A DNA stretch of 64,000 bases from Isoetes taiwanensis (GCA_021234155.1 JAJEKV010000008.1:7468445-7532444), one strand, 5' to 3'. Positions 12,060-25,050 are shown, counted from the first letter of the stretch. Notes: generated by a model not told the origin, from the sequence alone. A program made the numbers and translations.

Positions 12060-12638
12060 TTGGATAGCCGCATCCATGGGGCGCAACTACTTGCAATTAA
12101 CAAAAAAGTAATTAACATATACTTATTCTAGTTAATTTACTGATTCAATGAGTGTTGAGATAAATACTACCTTTGCCATAGGCAGAAATCCTCTTGCAAC
12201 TTTTGCATCATGGGGATCCAACTTAAGCCTCCCCTATTGCCAATTAGAAATTAGCATAGTCCACCAATATTAACATTATCTTCAAAACTTCACTTGCATG
12301 TGGTATTTCAGAACCACGTCCTTCTTCCTATATTATATTGAATGCACATACACAAACATTTTCAAATACTATTTCTACGTGCCCCTGTAGAAACAGACTA
12401 CCTACTAACAAACATGCAGGCCATATTGAGATCAAGGAACCAATTCCTCAACCTACCTCCATATTGCCTATATCAGGTGCACCACAGTTAGAAACTTTAG
12501 GGGCAATAAATGAACGACGATTTCCAGTATGTTCAATAGTGCACTTAATTATTGCACTTAACTCTTGCAGCATGGTTTCTATTGCCAATTTGAAAGAAAA
12601 TGCATTGTGGCATAGTGTTGCAATGATATAATGTACTA

Positions 12639-12797
12639 GGTAATTGCCAGGAGGAGGGGCATTCCGCGCTATAAAGGGCATCGGCGGCCCCGCTAAACGA
12701 GGCGGCGCACGAGCGGCGGAGCCGCGAGTGCGCCGCCGAGTTTGGCGGCGCCGCCGATGCCCTTTATAGCCGGAATGCCCGACTCCTGGCAATTACC
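12639..12797. mobile_element. GC-rich fold-back (MITE-like) element
   Basis: The left arm from 12639 (GGTAATTGCCAGGAG) and the right arm ending at 12797 (CTCCTGGCAATTACC) are inverted copies that stay paired almost to the centre. They include GGCATTCCG...TATAAAGGGCATCGGCGG and its complement. The 159-bp element is far more GC-rich than its surroundings. No clear target-site duplication is seen. The arm probably once extended outward: 'GTACT' on the left and AGTACC beyond the right arm keep alignable sequence. Confidence 0.75.
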
Positions 12798-12800
12798 GGA

Positions 12801-13939
12801 CGTAATGACCAGTACCTTTAAATTTCCACTTCTCTGCTTTGATCCGACAGATCGTTTGCATGAATGGAAGCTGGCCAGATGAAATTTCATTGTTGAATCT
12901 TAAAAAAACAGTTGGTTTATGTGTTTTCTTGCAAGATCAAGAAGCGGCTATAATGAAAAACGTGCATTTTTGAAGAACCGTTTTTGAAGAACCGTTTTTG
13001 AAGAACCACTCAACTGCCCAGATGAAATTTCTTTGTTAAATCTTCAAAAACACGGTTGGTTTATGTAATCTTCCAAGCTTAAGCAACCGCAGTGATGAAC
13101 TGACCGGAGATGGAAACTGTAACTGAAGCCTTCACTAGCTTGGTCTGCCCTGCTCTTGCCCTGTTTTAAACCTACTCAAATAAAAAATCATGACAAAGTG
13201 GCATGTCTGCGCCTCTGCGCCTCAGATCCGGTAAGCTCATCTGCCTACAAGCTTCTAGAGGCGCCTCAGATCCCGTGAGCGGCTAGTTTCTAGTTTGCAT
13301 TGTCGGTGAACCGACGGCGGCTGCGGCAAGTCTTTTTGTCGCGACATGAATCCTTTGCACCATGAATTCTTTGTCGCGACATGGTTGATTGCTTTGTTGG
13401 TGGTTTTGTTGTAGAATCAAGAACAGTTTTTTTTTGTCTTCTTCGCGTTGCTCGTAGTATTCACTGGCGCCGCGATGTCGTAGTGTTCAAGGACGGGGCG
13501 CAAACTAGAAGTCTCCCCCCGTGAGCTCATCTGCAAGGAAAAACTTGCCACAGAAAAGCTCTGCCCTGTTTTAAACCTACTCAAATAAAAAACCATGACA
13601 AAGTGGCATGTCCGTCTGCGCCTCTGCACCTCAGATCCGGTAAGCTCATCAAGGAAAAACTCTACAAGATTCTAGAGGCGCCTCAGATCCGGTAAGCTCA
13701 TCTGCAAGGAAAAACTCCGGCAAACTCTGCAAAAAAAAGCTCATCTGCCAGCAATCTCCGGCAAACTCATCTGCCAGCAATCTGCCGTCTGCCATTCATC
13801 TCCAGCAATCTCCGGCAAACTCCAGCAAAAAAAGCTCTGTAGGAGAGGCAAGCGGCGCCGCTCCGCAGAACGTGGACAAAAATTCCATCATATAATTTGA
13901 ACATAATAATGGCGTAATTTAAAGGTACTGGTCATTACG
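12801..13939. repeat. 24-bp perfect inverted repeat flanking 1.1 kb
   Basis: CGTAATGACCAGTACCTTTA and the next four bases (12801-12824) recur as an exact reverse complement at 13916-13939. The left one abuts the fold-back element, so both may be outer termini of the same transposon family. The enclosed DNA is non-coding. It contains two direct repeat pairs: the 'AGATGAAATTTC...GTTGGTTTATGT' segments near 12880 and 13022, and a copy pair starting at 13158 and 13563 (GCCCTGTTTTAAACCTACTC). It also has a triple 'TTTTTGAAGAACC' near 12968. Confidence 0.7.
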
Positions 13940-13999
13940 TTATACCAAATGTGCAAGCATGATTTGATTTGCCAAAACAAAAGTGCAAGCACTAAAAAG

Positions 14000-15800
14000 A
14001 CACTACATTAATTCTGGCCAAGCTTTTATCATAAGAGGTAGCTAGCAGATTTGTCTTGGATCATGAAGCCCAAGATTTGTTCAGCATTAAAAGCACAAAT
14101 ACCTTCCTTCAATCTGCTAACCCTAAACAGTAATTATGCAAATACAGATCGATATATGCTTCAGACATATGAAATCTTCTCCACATAAGCTTTGCAATGC
14201 CAATCAACGTAGTTAACTATATGCCTTTCACAACAGCAGCTTGGCCGTTGACTGAATATCTGAGAGAAAAGCTTAGAAAAAATCAAATTCCACCGTTGCT
14301 GAAATACACCTGTAGATTGTTGAAACATGTGAGTTCGTAGCCATGTACTTGGCACAATATAACAATACACAAATCCAGATGGAACGCCAATTCCCATAGT
14401 TTGATTGTTATGTTAAAAGCCATTCTATGGATTGGCCATGTTGCCAGTTACAGACTTAATTGACATCCATCGCCTGCGCATGGTAGGCATGGAATAAAAT
14501 AACGGCTAAGGTTAGCCAAATGGCTATTTTATAGCAGTTTTGCCAAGAAAAATGGCTAAAGTAAATGGAAAAAATGCCTAAAAAAAAAGAAAATTTTAGC
14601 CTAATTTTTTTGCCGCCCAAGTGAGTTTTTAGGTTGAATAGCCAAACCTTTACCTCCAGACATATCCATCAGGACATCGATTAGCTAAACCTAAGATAGA
14701 GTGGGCTTGGAAAAATGGATAGATTAGCCCAAAATTCAACAACAATGTATGTACTAACTTTAAAAAATTTCAAATAGGGTTTATATTTTTCTTTTTTTTT
14801 CCCACCTTCTTTCTTGTTTCAAGTACAAAGTTGAAGGAGGAAAAGGAACAATGTAGTCCCCTTTTTTTTTTGGTTTTTGAACATGTTCATGTATGTTTGT
14901 GTCTTAATTTATGTGTTTATAATAAATTCACTGTCTTTGCCAAAATGCTTGGATTTTTTTAAATTACTATAGCGTGAAAGTTTAGCCAAAAGCAAGAAAC
15001 TGTGATGGAGAAAAACCATTTAATTTAGCCAAGTGTTAGAAACTTCTAGCCCCAATTTGAAGGTAGTTTAGCTAAACCTATTTTGGCTACACTAAAATAT
15101 AGGAGTAGTAATTTATTCCAAGATGGTAGGTAGTTAATTCAGCATCCAAATCCTCTACTGATTTCTTTTCAGGAGCTAGCAGCCTCTCCCCTCTTCCTTT
15201 CCCTTTCACACTCCCAGGCCCTTTTCCAAAACATCCACCTCTGCAATCACCTCGTCCTGGTGTTGAACTGCAAGAGCTTTATTCAAAACGAAATACAAAA
15301 AATGGACAGATGTTAAAGAGCCTTACTTTGGTGCGACACTGTGGCCTTTGCAATACCTGATCAACTGTTTACATTGGTAGGTTGAACCATCTCTACATTG
15401 GCTTTCCATCCAACTGGACATTGTTGTATCATTTAACAGTAGCAACAACTTCACTTTTTTTTTTTTTGACAAAAACCACCTCTGCTGTCCCATTTGTTTA
15501 TGTTAATATATGTATCTTGGAAAACATACACCATACCTTAGAATGACTGCTTATATCGTAATGAATCAAACACAATTTCAGGTCCCCAACCTTGGAGAAA
15601 GATTTCTACAATTCAAATACAGATGAGCATAGACAACATAATGATAGAAAACTTAAGTCGAAAAATTTTAAAAAAATATTGCTAAATTGAAAACCACAAA
15701 GCAATATTAATTGAGCAATATTTAGTCTCACTTACGATGCAGAATTTGCCCATGTACAATTTTGCTTTTTTGTAGATCCTTCAGGCTGGAACATGCATTA
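14000..15800. other. No gene recognised
   Basis: A+T-rich DNA with several T-homopolymers (for example 15456-15470). No splice-consistent coding region was identified on either strand. Confidence 0.5.
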
Positions 15801-15867
15801 GGAATAGTAACCATTGTAACCATGTCAGGACTCTCATCTTTGAGTAGCATTTGCTCATAACCCTTAA

Positions 15868-16075
15868 AGCTTCACTGTAATATCCATCCTCTCCAAATGC
15901 TTCCATGATTGTAGTTCAAGCGACAACATTTCAGCTCAGGCATGGCGTTAAATGATTTATGTACATTCTTCACTTGCCCACACTGCACATATGCCGACAC
16001 CAGAATTATACACAAAAATACATTCTTATTTGAAGCATGCTTTTGAACACCATATTTACATGATTCGGACAACAA
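15868..16075 (-). pseudogene. Pentatricopeptide (PPR) repeat relic
   Basis: The minus strand reads SNKNVFLCIILVSAYVQCGQ followed by VKNVHKSFNAMPEL. This is the recurrent plant PPR pattern (V-F-x-x-x-x-L-V-x-x-Y-x-x-C-G, then x-F-x-x-M-P-E). After that the frame breaks, where 'W-x-x-I-M' would be expected. Functional PPR proteins bind organellar RNA and run to hundreds of residues. Only about 1.5 repeats survive here, with no start and no neighbouring repeats that I could recover. Confidence 0.55.
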
Positions 16076-16099
16076 ACTTGCTATACATGTCTATTGCTT

Positions 16100-18030
16100 A
16101 AATAGACATTTTTAAAGATATCTATTTTTCAAAAGCTGATCATGGATGAGCCTTCCCACAACTAGGGCTCTTGCAACACAGCATTGATGCAAACAAGGTA
16201 GAAGCAAATAATAGATTCACAAGTGTCCTACTCTCTTCCTCAGGCCAATTTTATAACCATACATAGATTTCTTATTCTCAGCACGAAAACTGGTCAGCAA
16301 GAATATTGTCTGCCATTCTACTGTGCCATTTGGTCCTTTGCAAAAGGTTTTTGTTCTTCATCTTGTAAGATATGCAGTGCAACATCTTTTGCACAGGCTG
16401 CATGCTAGGCCTACCACAAGACAATCGGAAAAAGAATGATTCCAATAGACGCCATTGCAGCAATCGAGTGGCCCCACTTGCATAAAAAACAAACAAAAAC
16501 CTAGAGAAAGACAGGGCTGGTGGTGAACCTCAGTATTCAATCAAAGCCTGGTATTCTTGTTGAAGCTCAGATGGTGTTGAAATTCAGATCAATGCTCCCA
16601 CTAGCAGCGTTGATGGATTACATGTATTTGGAAAATGTGAGATATATTACGGGACCATTTAAAGAGGGGCCAAGACAAACTGCTGCAACCTGAGTCCCTC
16701 GTTCAGATTAAATCACAAAACCATCTGTGGGAGGTGTTTACTTCACAATGAAAACCAGAAGTGTGAAATGTTGTTTATCCAATAAATGACTTGGCATAGG
16801 AGAACTGTAGTGTGGCTCATAAAAACACCATTAGGAGCAATCTTAACTCCTCGAAGTGTTCTAGAAAAGAATTGAGCAAATTAATCAAGCCAGGCCTTCA
16901 GTTCACTCACTTGTGAGCATAGGCAAGACTAGCACCATGAGGTCGATGCGATGCATGTTAAGCAATATATATGCCTATCAAGCATCTTAGTATTCCAGAC
17001 ATTACCGCGTGGGTTCTAACGGAAGAACGTGCCCCTTTTCTTAATCCAAAAATGACCATGATTACTGACCAATCCTTTCCACGCATGAGAGAAACAAGCA
17101 ACTTACATTTCATTTAACAATATCTCGCCATGCAAACCAGAGGTATGCAACTAGTCCGAACAAATGGTAAAAGCACCGAAATAGCCGCTGCGGCGGTTAA
17201 CAAGTCGGTTTAAAGATGGCAAGGAGCTATACCTTTAATGCATCATCGGTTAAACTCTAAAACATATGTATCGAGCTTCAAGCACGGCGAGCTCCCCTAA
17301 CCACTCAATCCCGTTTGTGATAAACAAAAAAGTTTCCATTTTCAATCACAACCGTGAGGCATGTATGTTCCGAAGAAAAGAACGCAGATTAAAGATACAT
17401 GCAATCGAGAATGCGACAAAAAGGAAGCATATCGACCAAATGAATGTTAGCATTCGACGGAAAAAGAAAAGAATATTCAAAAACTCACCCAAATAGAAAC
17501 AATAGCATCCAATATCCAAGCGAGCTTTCCGTGAAAGTTAGGTGTTTAGTACTCCCGCCATAGCCATATTAATCACAAGGTTTCCATGGCCCGTTACCAT
17601 TCCCATTATCTCCTCCTGTTTCACTCCGCCTATAAGCACGCAAATTGTTGCGAAGCCTCCTCCAGGAACCATTTCCAATAATGAAGAATGCTCTACTCCC
17701 GCCATAGCAAAGATGATGCCACCGGAAAGAATCGTGATTCTGCTAATAATTGACTGTTGAAAGAACCATAATGGAGCAGAACCCTGAATTGAATACCACG
17801 AAGCCTGCAAAATCGGTTATAACAGAGGTTACCAACACAAAAAGAGAATCGCCTCCCGCTTCTTGAATGGGTTGCCAACTCAACTCTGGGCCTCTGCCCA
17901 GATAAACACAAGGATGATGCCACCTCCCTGCCCGCAAACTAGCAAAGTAAAGAAGCCATAGCCAAGTCCGGCGGATAGCGTTTGTGTAGCAGTCGATAAT
18001 GAAATTTGGATGACCGACCATTTCTGCAGC
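16100..18030. other. No gene recognised
   Basis: Several short open stretches on both strands lack family motifs. A minus-strand stretch at 17538-18021 is open in overlapping frames but shows no recognisable domain. Confidence 0.4.
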
Positions 18031-18039
18031 AGCCGGCCG

Positions 18040-18155
18040 GTTTTAGCGATCATCAAGATATGCTAGGTATATGCCAGCATATACTTGAATATGCCCACAT
18101 ACCCACATAAACGAGGGTTTGCCCCTTTAGGGGCAACCCAAAAATCGGTCATGGG
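18040..18155 (-). repeat. Dispersed CATATGC repeat, copy 2
   Basis: Inverted relative to the copies at 22178 and 35697. On the minus strand it reads GGGTTGCCCCTAAAGGGGCA, then CTCGTTTATGTGGGTATGTG, then CATATgC-type palindromic words. It lies 0.8 kb downstream of the MINPP stop codon. Confidence 0.75.
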
Positions 18156-18956
18156 ACCTCTAGATAAGAACAAAATCGCCCGCTCGCGAAATAGCTTGTC
18201 CATGATTGCATAAGCAAAAACTCCCAAAAAACCACCAGGACACCCTAAATCTGGAATACAAAGCGTATTTCAGATCAGGAATCCTAGCCTCCCAAATATC
18301 CCAAGCTTTTCGTCCAAAAAAAAAATCAAACTAGCAAGAATTTAAAGCTTATGATTTCACGTGAACCCTAAGTAGGAACAACCTTATATTAGAATCGCAT
18401 TGTTGATGGTCGTTGGATCGACCTTATATTAGGATCTCACTGTTGATGGTCATTGGATCAAGAACAGTTAAAATAAAGAACAGGAAAAGCAGCAGATTAA
18501 CCCACTGCAGATTATCACGATACGATAATCACCCACTGCTAATCTGGCGGTTGAATTTTGGCAACACTCGGCCTCCGACTGTGAGATGAACCTCGTTATC
18601 GAAATGAACCTCCCTGTTATTGCCGATCACTAAATCACTAACGCAAGTCAAAGCAATGTCGTAACAGGTAAAGTTCACACAGGCAAAAACACAAAATATA
18701 CAACAAAAAAAAAAGGTCCTTCATCAACAACTGGGCATCAGCATTAATGTCCTCATCATAATTACTAAAACTTACGTTATCTCTAAGTTGGAGCCTGGAT
18801 AAAAATGAAATATACATGGCAACCCCATGGCTAGTTCATATTAATGTCATTGTCAAAGATTACGTACGCGCATCCATTCCATAATTTACGCTCCCATTTC
18901 AACAAAACGTGTTGTGCAAGTTGTTGTACTAAGCTTTACGCCAAATCTGGTAAGAG

Positions 18957-21943
18957 TTATAGATCGCTATTATTATCCAACCCATTTTTATCATACGAGT
19001 TTCTTGAATTACATTTTTGTGGTCCATATCCCAGCTGTTTATAAAGCCAGGCAGTCCAAGACAACTTTTTCGAATTGCATTCAGGCATGCACAGACCACT
19101 AAAACTGTGCTTCAGGTGAGATGCTGCAACCCCCTCCTAAATGAAAGGACGACAAGGTCAGTTCCACCTTGCCTTTAGTTCAGTAACTCTTTTGATTCTT
19201 CTTAAATAACCAGCTCATAAGTGAGCTAGAAACAAAAAGTTACTCTAAAACCACTGAACAATAACAATTCGTTTATTCCCTTAAAAAACTATGATTTTCC
19301 TTAACATTGCTACAAAGAAGAAAAGAAGCCTATATGGGATCTCACCTTGAATAGCTCCACTGGGCAAAAGTGTTCTTCCTTGCAAGCCTGGACATAGGAT
19401 GTTTTCTATGAGCAAAAAGAAGCAAACACTTGTAGCATTGCATTGAGGAAAAAAAGCTTACTGGCATTGTAACAGGCCTCTCATTGTGCAGGACTTGCAC
19501 TAGGTATTTTGCCTCCTTCACATTTTGCTTATCTGAAGGGCACTTATATAGAACAAGAAGTGTGTTTGCAGCAAATGGTGCTACAATGCTTCCGCGCCAC
19601 AACCTTGGAAGTGGAGGCTTAACTGGATTGGCTAAAGGCTTCTCCTGTTGAATAGTCTTCATGTCTGTAATAGTCCCTTGAGTCAGGATGAGGTTAAACA
19701 TAAAATTAAGGTTGCCCTATTTCAAAAGAGTCTTTAGAGCTCAGTCCAAGATTCTACAGATCGTCTCAGTAAAAACTTGGAGCGATAGCATAGGTGTTTA
19801 TCAATAGAAGCCTAATGAGCTAGGAACATACCAGCCTTGTCCAAAAACAAGCCAAGGAGACAAGTAAATGGTATCACAGTCTCGGCATGTGCAAATCGAA
19901 ACCTGCCTTTTTCAAGTGACCATGCAGTGGTATTACCTAGAAGAAGTCAGTAGAATTAGTCTTCTACATACCAAATGCAGTCAATATAAAAATGCCAAAA
20001 TCTACTGCAGAAGAATCAGATAATGGCTTTAAATGCCAGAATGTTCTTTTTGCACTTCCAAATGCATTTCAGATTCTTCTCTATGTGCCCAATATCAATA
20101 TGGGAATAGAAAGAATAGGCACCTTTGTTTCCTTCAATAGCCAAGTCCATAGCTTCTATCACATTTTCCAGGAGAGTTATACCCATCCGATAATTGATAG
20201 ATTCACCATAGCCTTTTAAATGATGCAACTCCACATCATCAGCCCATTCCAACAGCATAACCTGCTCAACGGCCAAGAGCATAAATACAAAATACAAAGT
20301 GAATAGATCTCCTGAAAAGCACTAGAGGAAAAGAACCACCTCACCTCTTCTGTTGTGAACAGCCCACAGGCCTGATCCCTTATTTCGAGGATTGAAGCTT
20401 CCTGGACGAATATCGACCATTGTTGTTATCAGATGCAGAAAGTAAAGAAACTGCAATTGGGAATGTGAAATGCATGCAGAAAATAAAGAAACTGCAATTG
20501 GGAATGTGAAATGCTCATTTGAACACATACAGTTTGATCAATTATGTGCAAGACATATTTGTTATGCATCTGGATATTAGTTAATATCTGAGATTGCCAT
20601 GCACGTGTACTTTATGGATATAAAGTAAAGAAATGCTTGATGACAGGTTCCATTTTCATAAAGCATACCAACATGCATGCTCACCTGTTTACAAAGAAGC
20701 CATAGAGAAGAGATATCACTGCTTGTGAAGCTAATATTCAAACGTTCTGATATCGTCCCAGCAACCTTTGTATACACATCACCTTGCCATTTTGCCACGA
20801 ATGGTTTACGGCTTGCTTTTGCTTCCTAGGATTGCAGAGTTATGAATATAAGAGGCTCACACCTCGCCAAAGAATAAACCAAAAGACTTATTTCTTTATT
20901 ACAATAGGAACTAGAATACCTTGTAGTTATGGCATGTTTCATGAAAGCGAAGATGAATATCATATGCTCGTGAGTCACTTGTCACAGCAAATGCACGATT
21001 CCTTCCCAGACCTAGTGAACCTTTTCCAGCAAATAAACCCAATCCAAATGCAACTGCACTAGCTGATGCTCTTGGAACCTGAACATGAAACCTAGTTATA
21101 GGAGAACAAAAATTTAGAAAATCCTTTCAAGCTGTAAGGTTATCAGTACATACTTGTGTTGCCAAAATTGGGTAAATAGAAGGGTGATAACTCTGTTCAA
21201 AGAGGTCTGGAAATCTCTCACGTAGTCTTTCACCAAGTCCAAACATCTCTTCTTCCCCTTCCACAGTAAGTTCGCCTCCAACAACCTTGCCATTCCATGT
21301 TGAGCGCCATTTCAACAGCCAAGCTGGTACTCCACCATTATTAGATGAAGCAAACAATGATGCCAAACGATCTTCCAACTCCATAAATTCGTGCAATCTT
21401 TTCTTTGTAGGTGCCCGAGTACCATGTCTAGCCTGCCCATTTCATAAATACAAGATCATAATTAAGAAGATGCAGTAAGAAAATCACTGATACTGACAAC
21501 AAGATTTAGATGGATGGCCTTGCATCCAGCAGGCGGGACTGGATCTTCATTGGGTAATATTTTGTTTGCAGCCTTCCTTGATACATCGTACCTGTTCAGA
21601 TACCAGACGAAATATAATTTACCAAGTCCTATACTTCCACTTAGAAAATCTTAGGGTTGACCCTACACTCTAACATACTCTAGGCCAAACGTTATGCAAG
21701 TTTACAGAATGTTAGCATTATGAGTTTTTCTGAGTTACACATAATCCAAGCTGCGATCTGAATTAAGTCCTATGTTAATCAACAGGCCTCAAGTTTGAAA
21801 AAAAATTCAAATTGACAAGACGAGCACCTGGTTGTGCTGGACATATGCTCCCGGATATCGAATTCATGCTCTAATGCAAAGGCAACAGATGCAGCAGTTA
21901 AAAGAAGTAATGGAAGCATTAGAATCCAGAAATGGAGCGCCAT
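18957..21943 (-). CDS. MINPP1: Multiple inositol polyphosphate phosphatase (MINPP-type histidine acid phosphatase)
   Basis: Removes phosphates from inositol polyphosphates, including InsP6 (phytate), in the secretory pathway. Eleven exons fit GT-AG junctions and keep phase: 21943-21828, 21591-21498, 21432-21154, 21078-20920, 20825-20685, 20401-20345, 20261-20123, 19936-19832, 19664-19462, 19387-19346, 19136-18957. They sum to 1515 nt, or 504 residues plus a TAA stop, the usual family length. The start MALHFWILMLPLLLLTAASV is a clear signal peptide. The catalytic signature RHGTRAP lies at residues 72-78, at the start of exon 3. The proton-donor motif HAE is at 345-347. Other family landmarks are RASASAVAFGLGLFAGKGSL, WADDVELHHLKGYG, FTCLLGLF, VQVLHNERPV and SHLKHSF. 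The family's diagnostic cysteines are present near CKEEHFCP. The acceptor of exon 9 (19664) is the least certain, because an upstream AG would add four residues. No stop or frameshift was found. Confidence 0.93.
20435..20516. repeat. 41-bp tandem duplication in MINPP intron 5
   Basis: 'GCAGAAARTAAAGAAACTGC' begins each of two nearly identical units between exons 5 and 6. It does not touch a splice site. Confidence 0.9.
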
Positions 21944-22177
21944 AGCCGTAGTCGAGCTTGCTATGTAAGTAAGTAACCATGTATGTCTGCCCGAAGAGGG
22001 AATCTCAAAAGTTCCTTTTAGGACTAGTTTGCTTCAAATAGTCGATACGCGGGCTCATCAAACGTCGTCTCGTCACACAACATGGAAAAGTGGATCGCAG
22101 TTTCTAAGCTGAATGAATTTTATGTGCCACGTGGATGTAATGGAAATCCATGAACTCAAATTTGAACCGGTTTTCTC

Positions 22178-22315
22178 TTTTTGGGTTGCCCCGAGGGGGC
22201 AAACCGTCGTTGATGTGGGTTTTCAGCATATTCTAAGCATATGCTGGAATATGCCTAGAATATGCTGGCAACTGCTCCAAACTAGTTGTTGCCTGTAAAC
22301 TAGCAGCCTAGTCGC
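22178..22315 (+). repeat. Dispersed CATATGC repeat, copy 3
   Basis: GGGTTGCCCCGAGGGGGCAA, then GTTGATGTGGG, then a palindromic core AAGCATATGCTGGAATATGC. It starts about 235 bp upstream of the MINPP start codon, so it lies in the likely promoter/5' UTR region. Confidence 0.75.
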
Positions 22316-22319
22316 CTCT

Positions 22320-24640
22320 GTTCAAACCGGCAAACCGGCATCCATTCTATTGGAGATCCGGCAGTTCACTGTGGCAAACTTCTAAATTTTTCTTGAATGG
22401 GGCTTGAACTTGGTGGATGCACAAGATCCTAGTGCCGGTGCCTTGAAGCTAAGCTTTGAAATATTATGAGCTCTGTGCATCAATGTTTTGTGAGGGAGAT
22501 GACTAAAGATTATTTACGTTTACCTTTAAGCTTGTCTCAGTTGGAGTTATGACGGTGCATATTGTGGATTAGGTATGATCTAACAGAGATAAGCATTCAA
22601 GTTATCTCAATTATTTGGAGTTGACTATCTTGGGTAGGTACAACGTACTAAGGGGCATAAAAAGAGTTTAAGCCAGGGAAATAGCTAGAGTAAACTATTC
22701 AAGGGTTGTAGATACCGATGAATTATATCAGCGTTATAAGCTGAGAGTATCTATTGGATGTGGGGATAACATGATGTATAAAATATCCTGGCCAATGATG
22801 GAAGAAGAGAAGGGCGGCGATGTTGACGATTATTCCTTCAGGGATGACTGACAAGAGGGCAATACATAGCAATTCCAAGTCCCAATGAGAATGAAGATAA
22901 GGTGTATTTAGTAGAAGGGCGAGATTATATAGATCAGCAGTCCATATGTCCTTAGAATGACCTTACTCACGGGGAGCAATTCTAGACCCCGAAGTAGAGG
23001 CTCAAGGATCCCTTGCCTTGAGGTATACACCTCCTATGTATTATGACTTTAAGACCTTTAAGAGAATAAAGAATTGGATAACCATATGGCGGTTACTAAC
23101 GAAGGTTCGAACATAGGGGTTTTCTATTATGAGATCGAGAGGGTTTTAATGCCTCCCTCTCGTTATAGCGATTAAAAGTTGAAGTTGACATCATAACTTA
23201 AGAAAATAAGTTAATCGTGACAAAGCATGGTTGATATTGGGAATACAAAGGATATTTAGCTGAAAGAGCCTGTAGAAAAGCTCTTTGACTGGGGTAGTAA
23301 CCTTTGGAATGATGGCATAATCCTGTGGAGGGGATCATAGTTTATGTACGGGACTGAAGTACCATAAGGTACTAAAAGAATGGTGGAAGTACTTGGGGAC
23401 CCTATCAAAATGTAGGCAACATATACAAGTCCAACATATAGTTGGCCACTGTCCATTTGGGAAGTCGATGACTCAGACACATAAGGTACATAGGCAATGG
23501 TTTTTGTTTCACAGAACTACCAAGACTACACTTTAGCTAAGTTAGAGCAGAGCTCTAGTATTGTGGGATGAGGACATATATTTACTACATACATACCATG
23601 TACATATACGATAAACATCTTGGTGAGGTAATCTATGCAGTGACATAGGGCGAGAAAACGAGTGTACCCCAAATTTACCAATGAAGGGTCTGGAGTATGT
23701 CTGGATTGTACAGACAACAGTCAATTCTTTGCATGCAGAGGTAGGATATTGTAGTTGGCACTTAAAATAAATGTCAACGACCAGTAGAATAAAGCTCAAT
23801 ATGGTGGGGTTGAATAGTACAATACTACAATTCTAGGCTGGGTGACGAATAGCGGTTACCTGCTAGAAGCTCGAATGTGTCTTGCATAGACACTAAAGGC
23901 TAGATCTCCCACATGATCCTTGCTTAGATCGGCCAGAGATGTTTTCACTGGGTTATGCAAGAACATCGATATAAGCCAGGGTAGCAGGAAAATAACTGCC
24001 TTGGTTATATCAGACATAGGTGTTTGAGGAAGACTCACAAAATGCTAGGCAGGTGCCCGGCTGATGACTCTCGAGAAGTTACAAATCTTACGAAGGCTCA
24101 CTGGCTAACTTAAGGCATGGTTATGGCTTATATGAGAATGACAAGTCATTTGTAATGCCACAATAGCGGCATGACATCATGGCAGAAGAATCCAATGATT
24201 AACATTTCATGGTTGTATGACAGCATTGAATCATAAACCCCAATTTTGCAGGTGTAAAACATAGGGGGATTTGAAAGCAACCTTGGATATAGACTGTTAT
24301 ATCATACGGCATATAATAGTGCCTTAGAAGCCAACAAGAGGGTTAAAGAATACCTGAAGGAGTAAATGGATTGGTGACCCTATGGGTAAGGCTCACAACT
24401 AAAGGGTGAATTGTACACGATGTATCACGTGTACAATGTTGGAATTGAGAAGCAACACGGTTTAAGGACCAGGGTAACGAAAATGGACCATGGACGTTAG
24501 AAGACATATTAAAGAATAAGAATAAGAATAGAGTTTTTATCGTCCACGGAGACCAATTGGCCTATGGGACCCAAACAGGAGGCGCAGCAAGCGTATTACT
24601 GTTCGGGTTAAAAAATCCCTCCCCCGCCCTGAAGGGTTAT
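22320..24640. other. No gene recognised; possible eroded pol remnant
   Basis: Many short stop-interrupted frames. The minus strand at 23526-23717 (CHCIDYLTKMF) and 23256-23480 weakly recalls a Ty3 integrase region. That would fit the gag/protease fragments lying upstream on the same strand. Too decayed to call. Confidence 0.3.
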
Positions 24641-24675
24641 TTGGGGAAAAAACCATGACAGGAATAGGTTTGCTG

Positions 24676-25050
24676 TCAAACCGTACAAACACAAATACAA
24701 ATATATATCATGGGGGACAAAAATATGTACATATATTGGGTAAGTGCCCGAGGACCGAGCTGATCTCGGCGATCCATGATCTCTTGAAGGTATGATCCCA
24801 ATCTCCGTACCGAGCTCGTGCTCGGCATCTCATGCAGGGGCTGGCGAGGACGGACCAGCTCAGCATAGCGTATCTGAATGTCATCATATGCCAGACAACT
24901 CTGAAGGGTGTGCCATTCGTCTTCCACAGCTCCAACATGGCAGCGTTGACAAAGCCTCTCCTGACGCGACTCCCCAATCCATCTCCCCGTCTCAATCTGG
25001 AGATGGTGTGCACCTGTGCAGATAGAGGCAATAGATCTGCGCAAAAAAAG
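24676..25050 (-). pseudogene. LINE reverse-transcriptase C-terminal zinc-binding (zf-RVT) fragment
   Basis: The minus frame reads LQIETGRWIGESRQERLCQR, then CHVGAVEDEWHTLQSC. This is the C-x2-C...H-x4-C zinc-binding tail found at the C terminus of many non-LTR reverse transcriptases. It includes the usual 'RIETGRW...RLC..C..G.VEDE.H.L..C' framework. The polymerase domain itself is not present next to it. It reads on as an open frame of about 120 codons and ends near 24676, beside an A/T-rich CACAAATACAAATATATATC stretch. Confidence 0.6.

Noticed and set aside
16278-16540. Second PPR fragment on the minus strand
   Set aside because: Cysteine-rich frame near 16360-16540 lacks the spaced PPR consensus. 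The only convincing PPR pattern is at 15868-16075.
17538-18021. Hypothetical gene on the minus strand
   Set aside because: Overlapping open frames without motifs, start context or splice structure.
21890-21905. Apparent frameshift in MINPP exon 1 at an A/T run
   Set aside because: A recount gives four As (plus strand), which keeps the signal-peptide frame open. My first count was wrong.
23256-23800. Ty3 integrase remnant on the minus strand
   Set aside because: A few integrase-like words (DYLTKM) appear in the expected place downstream of protease, but no catalytic D-D-E pattern can be traced. Too weak to annotate as such.
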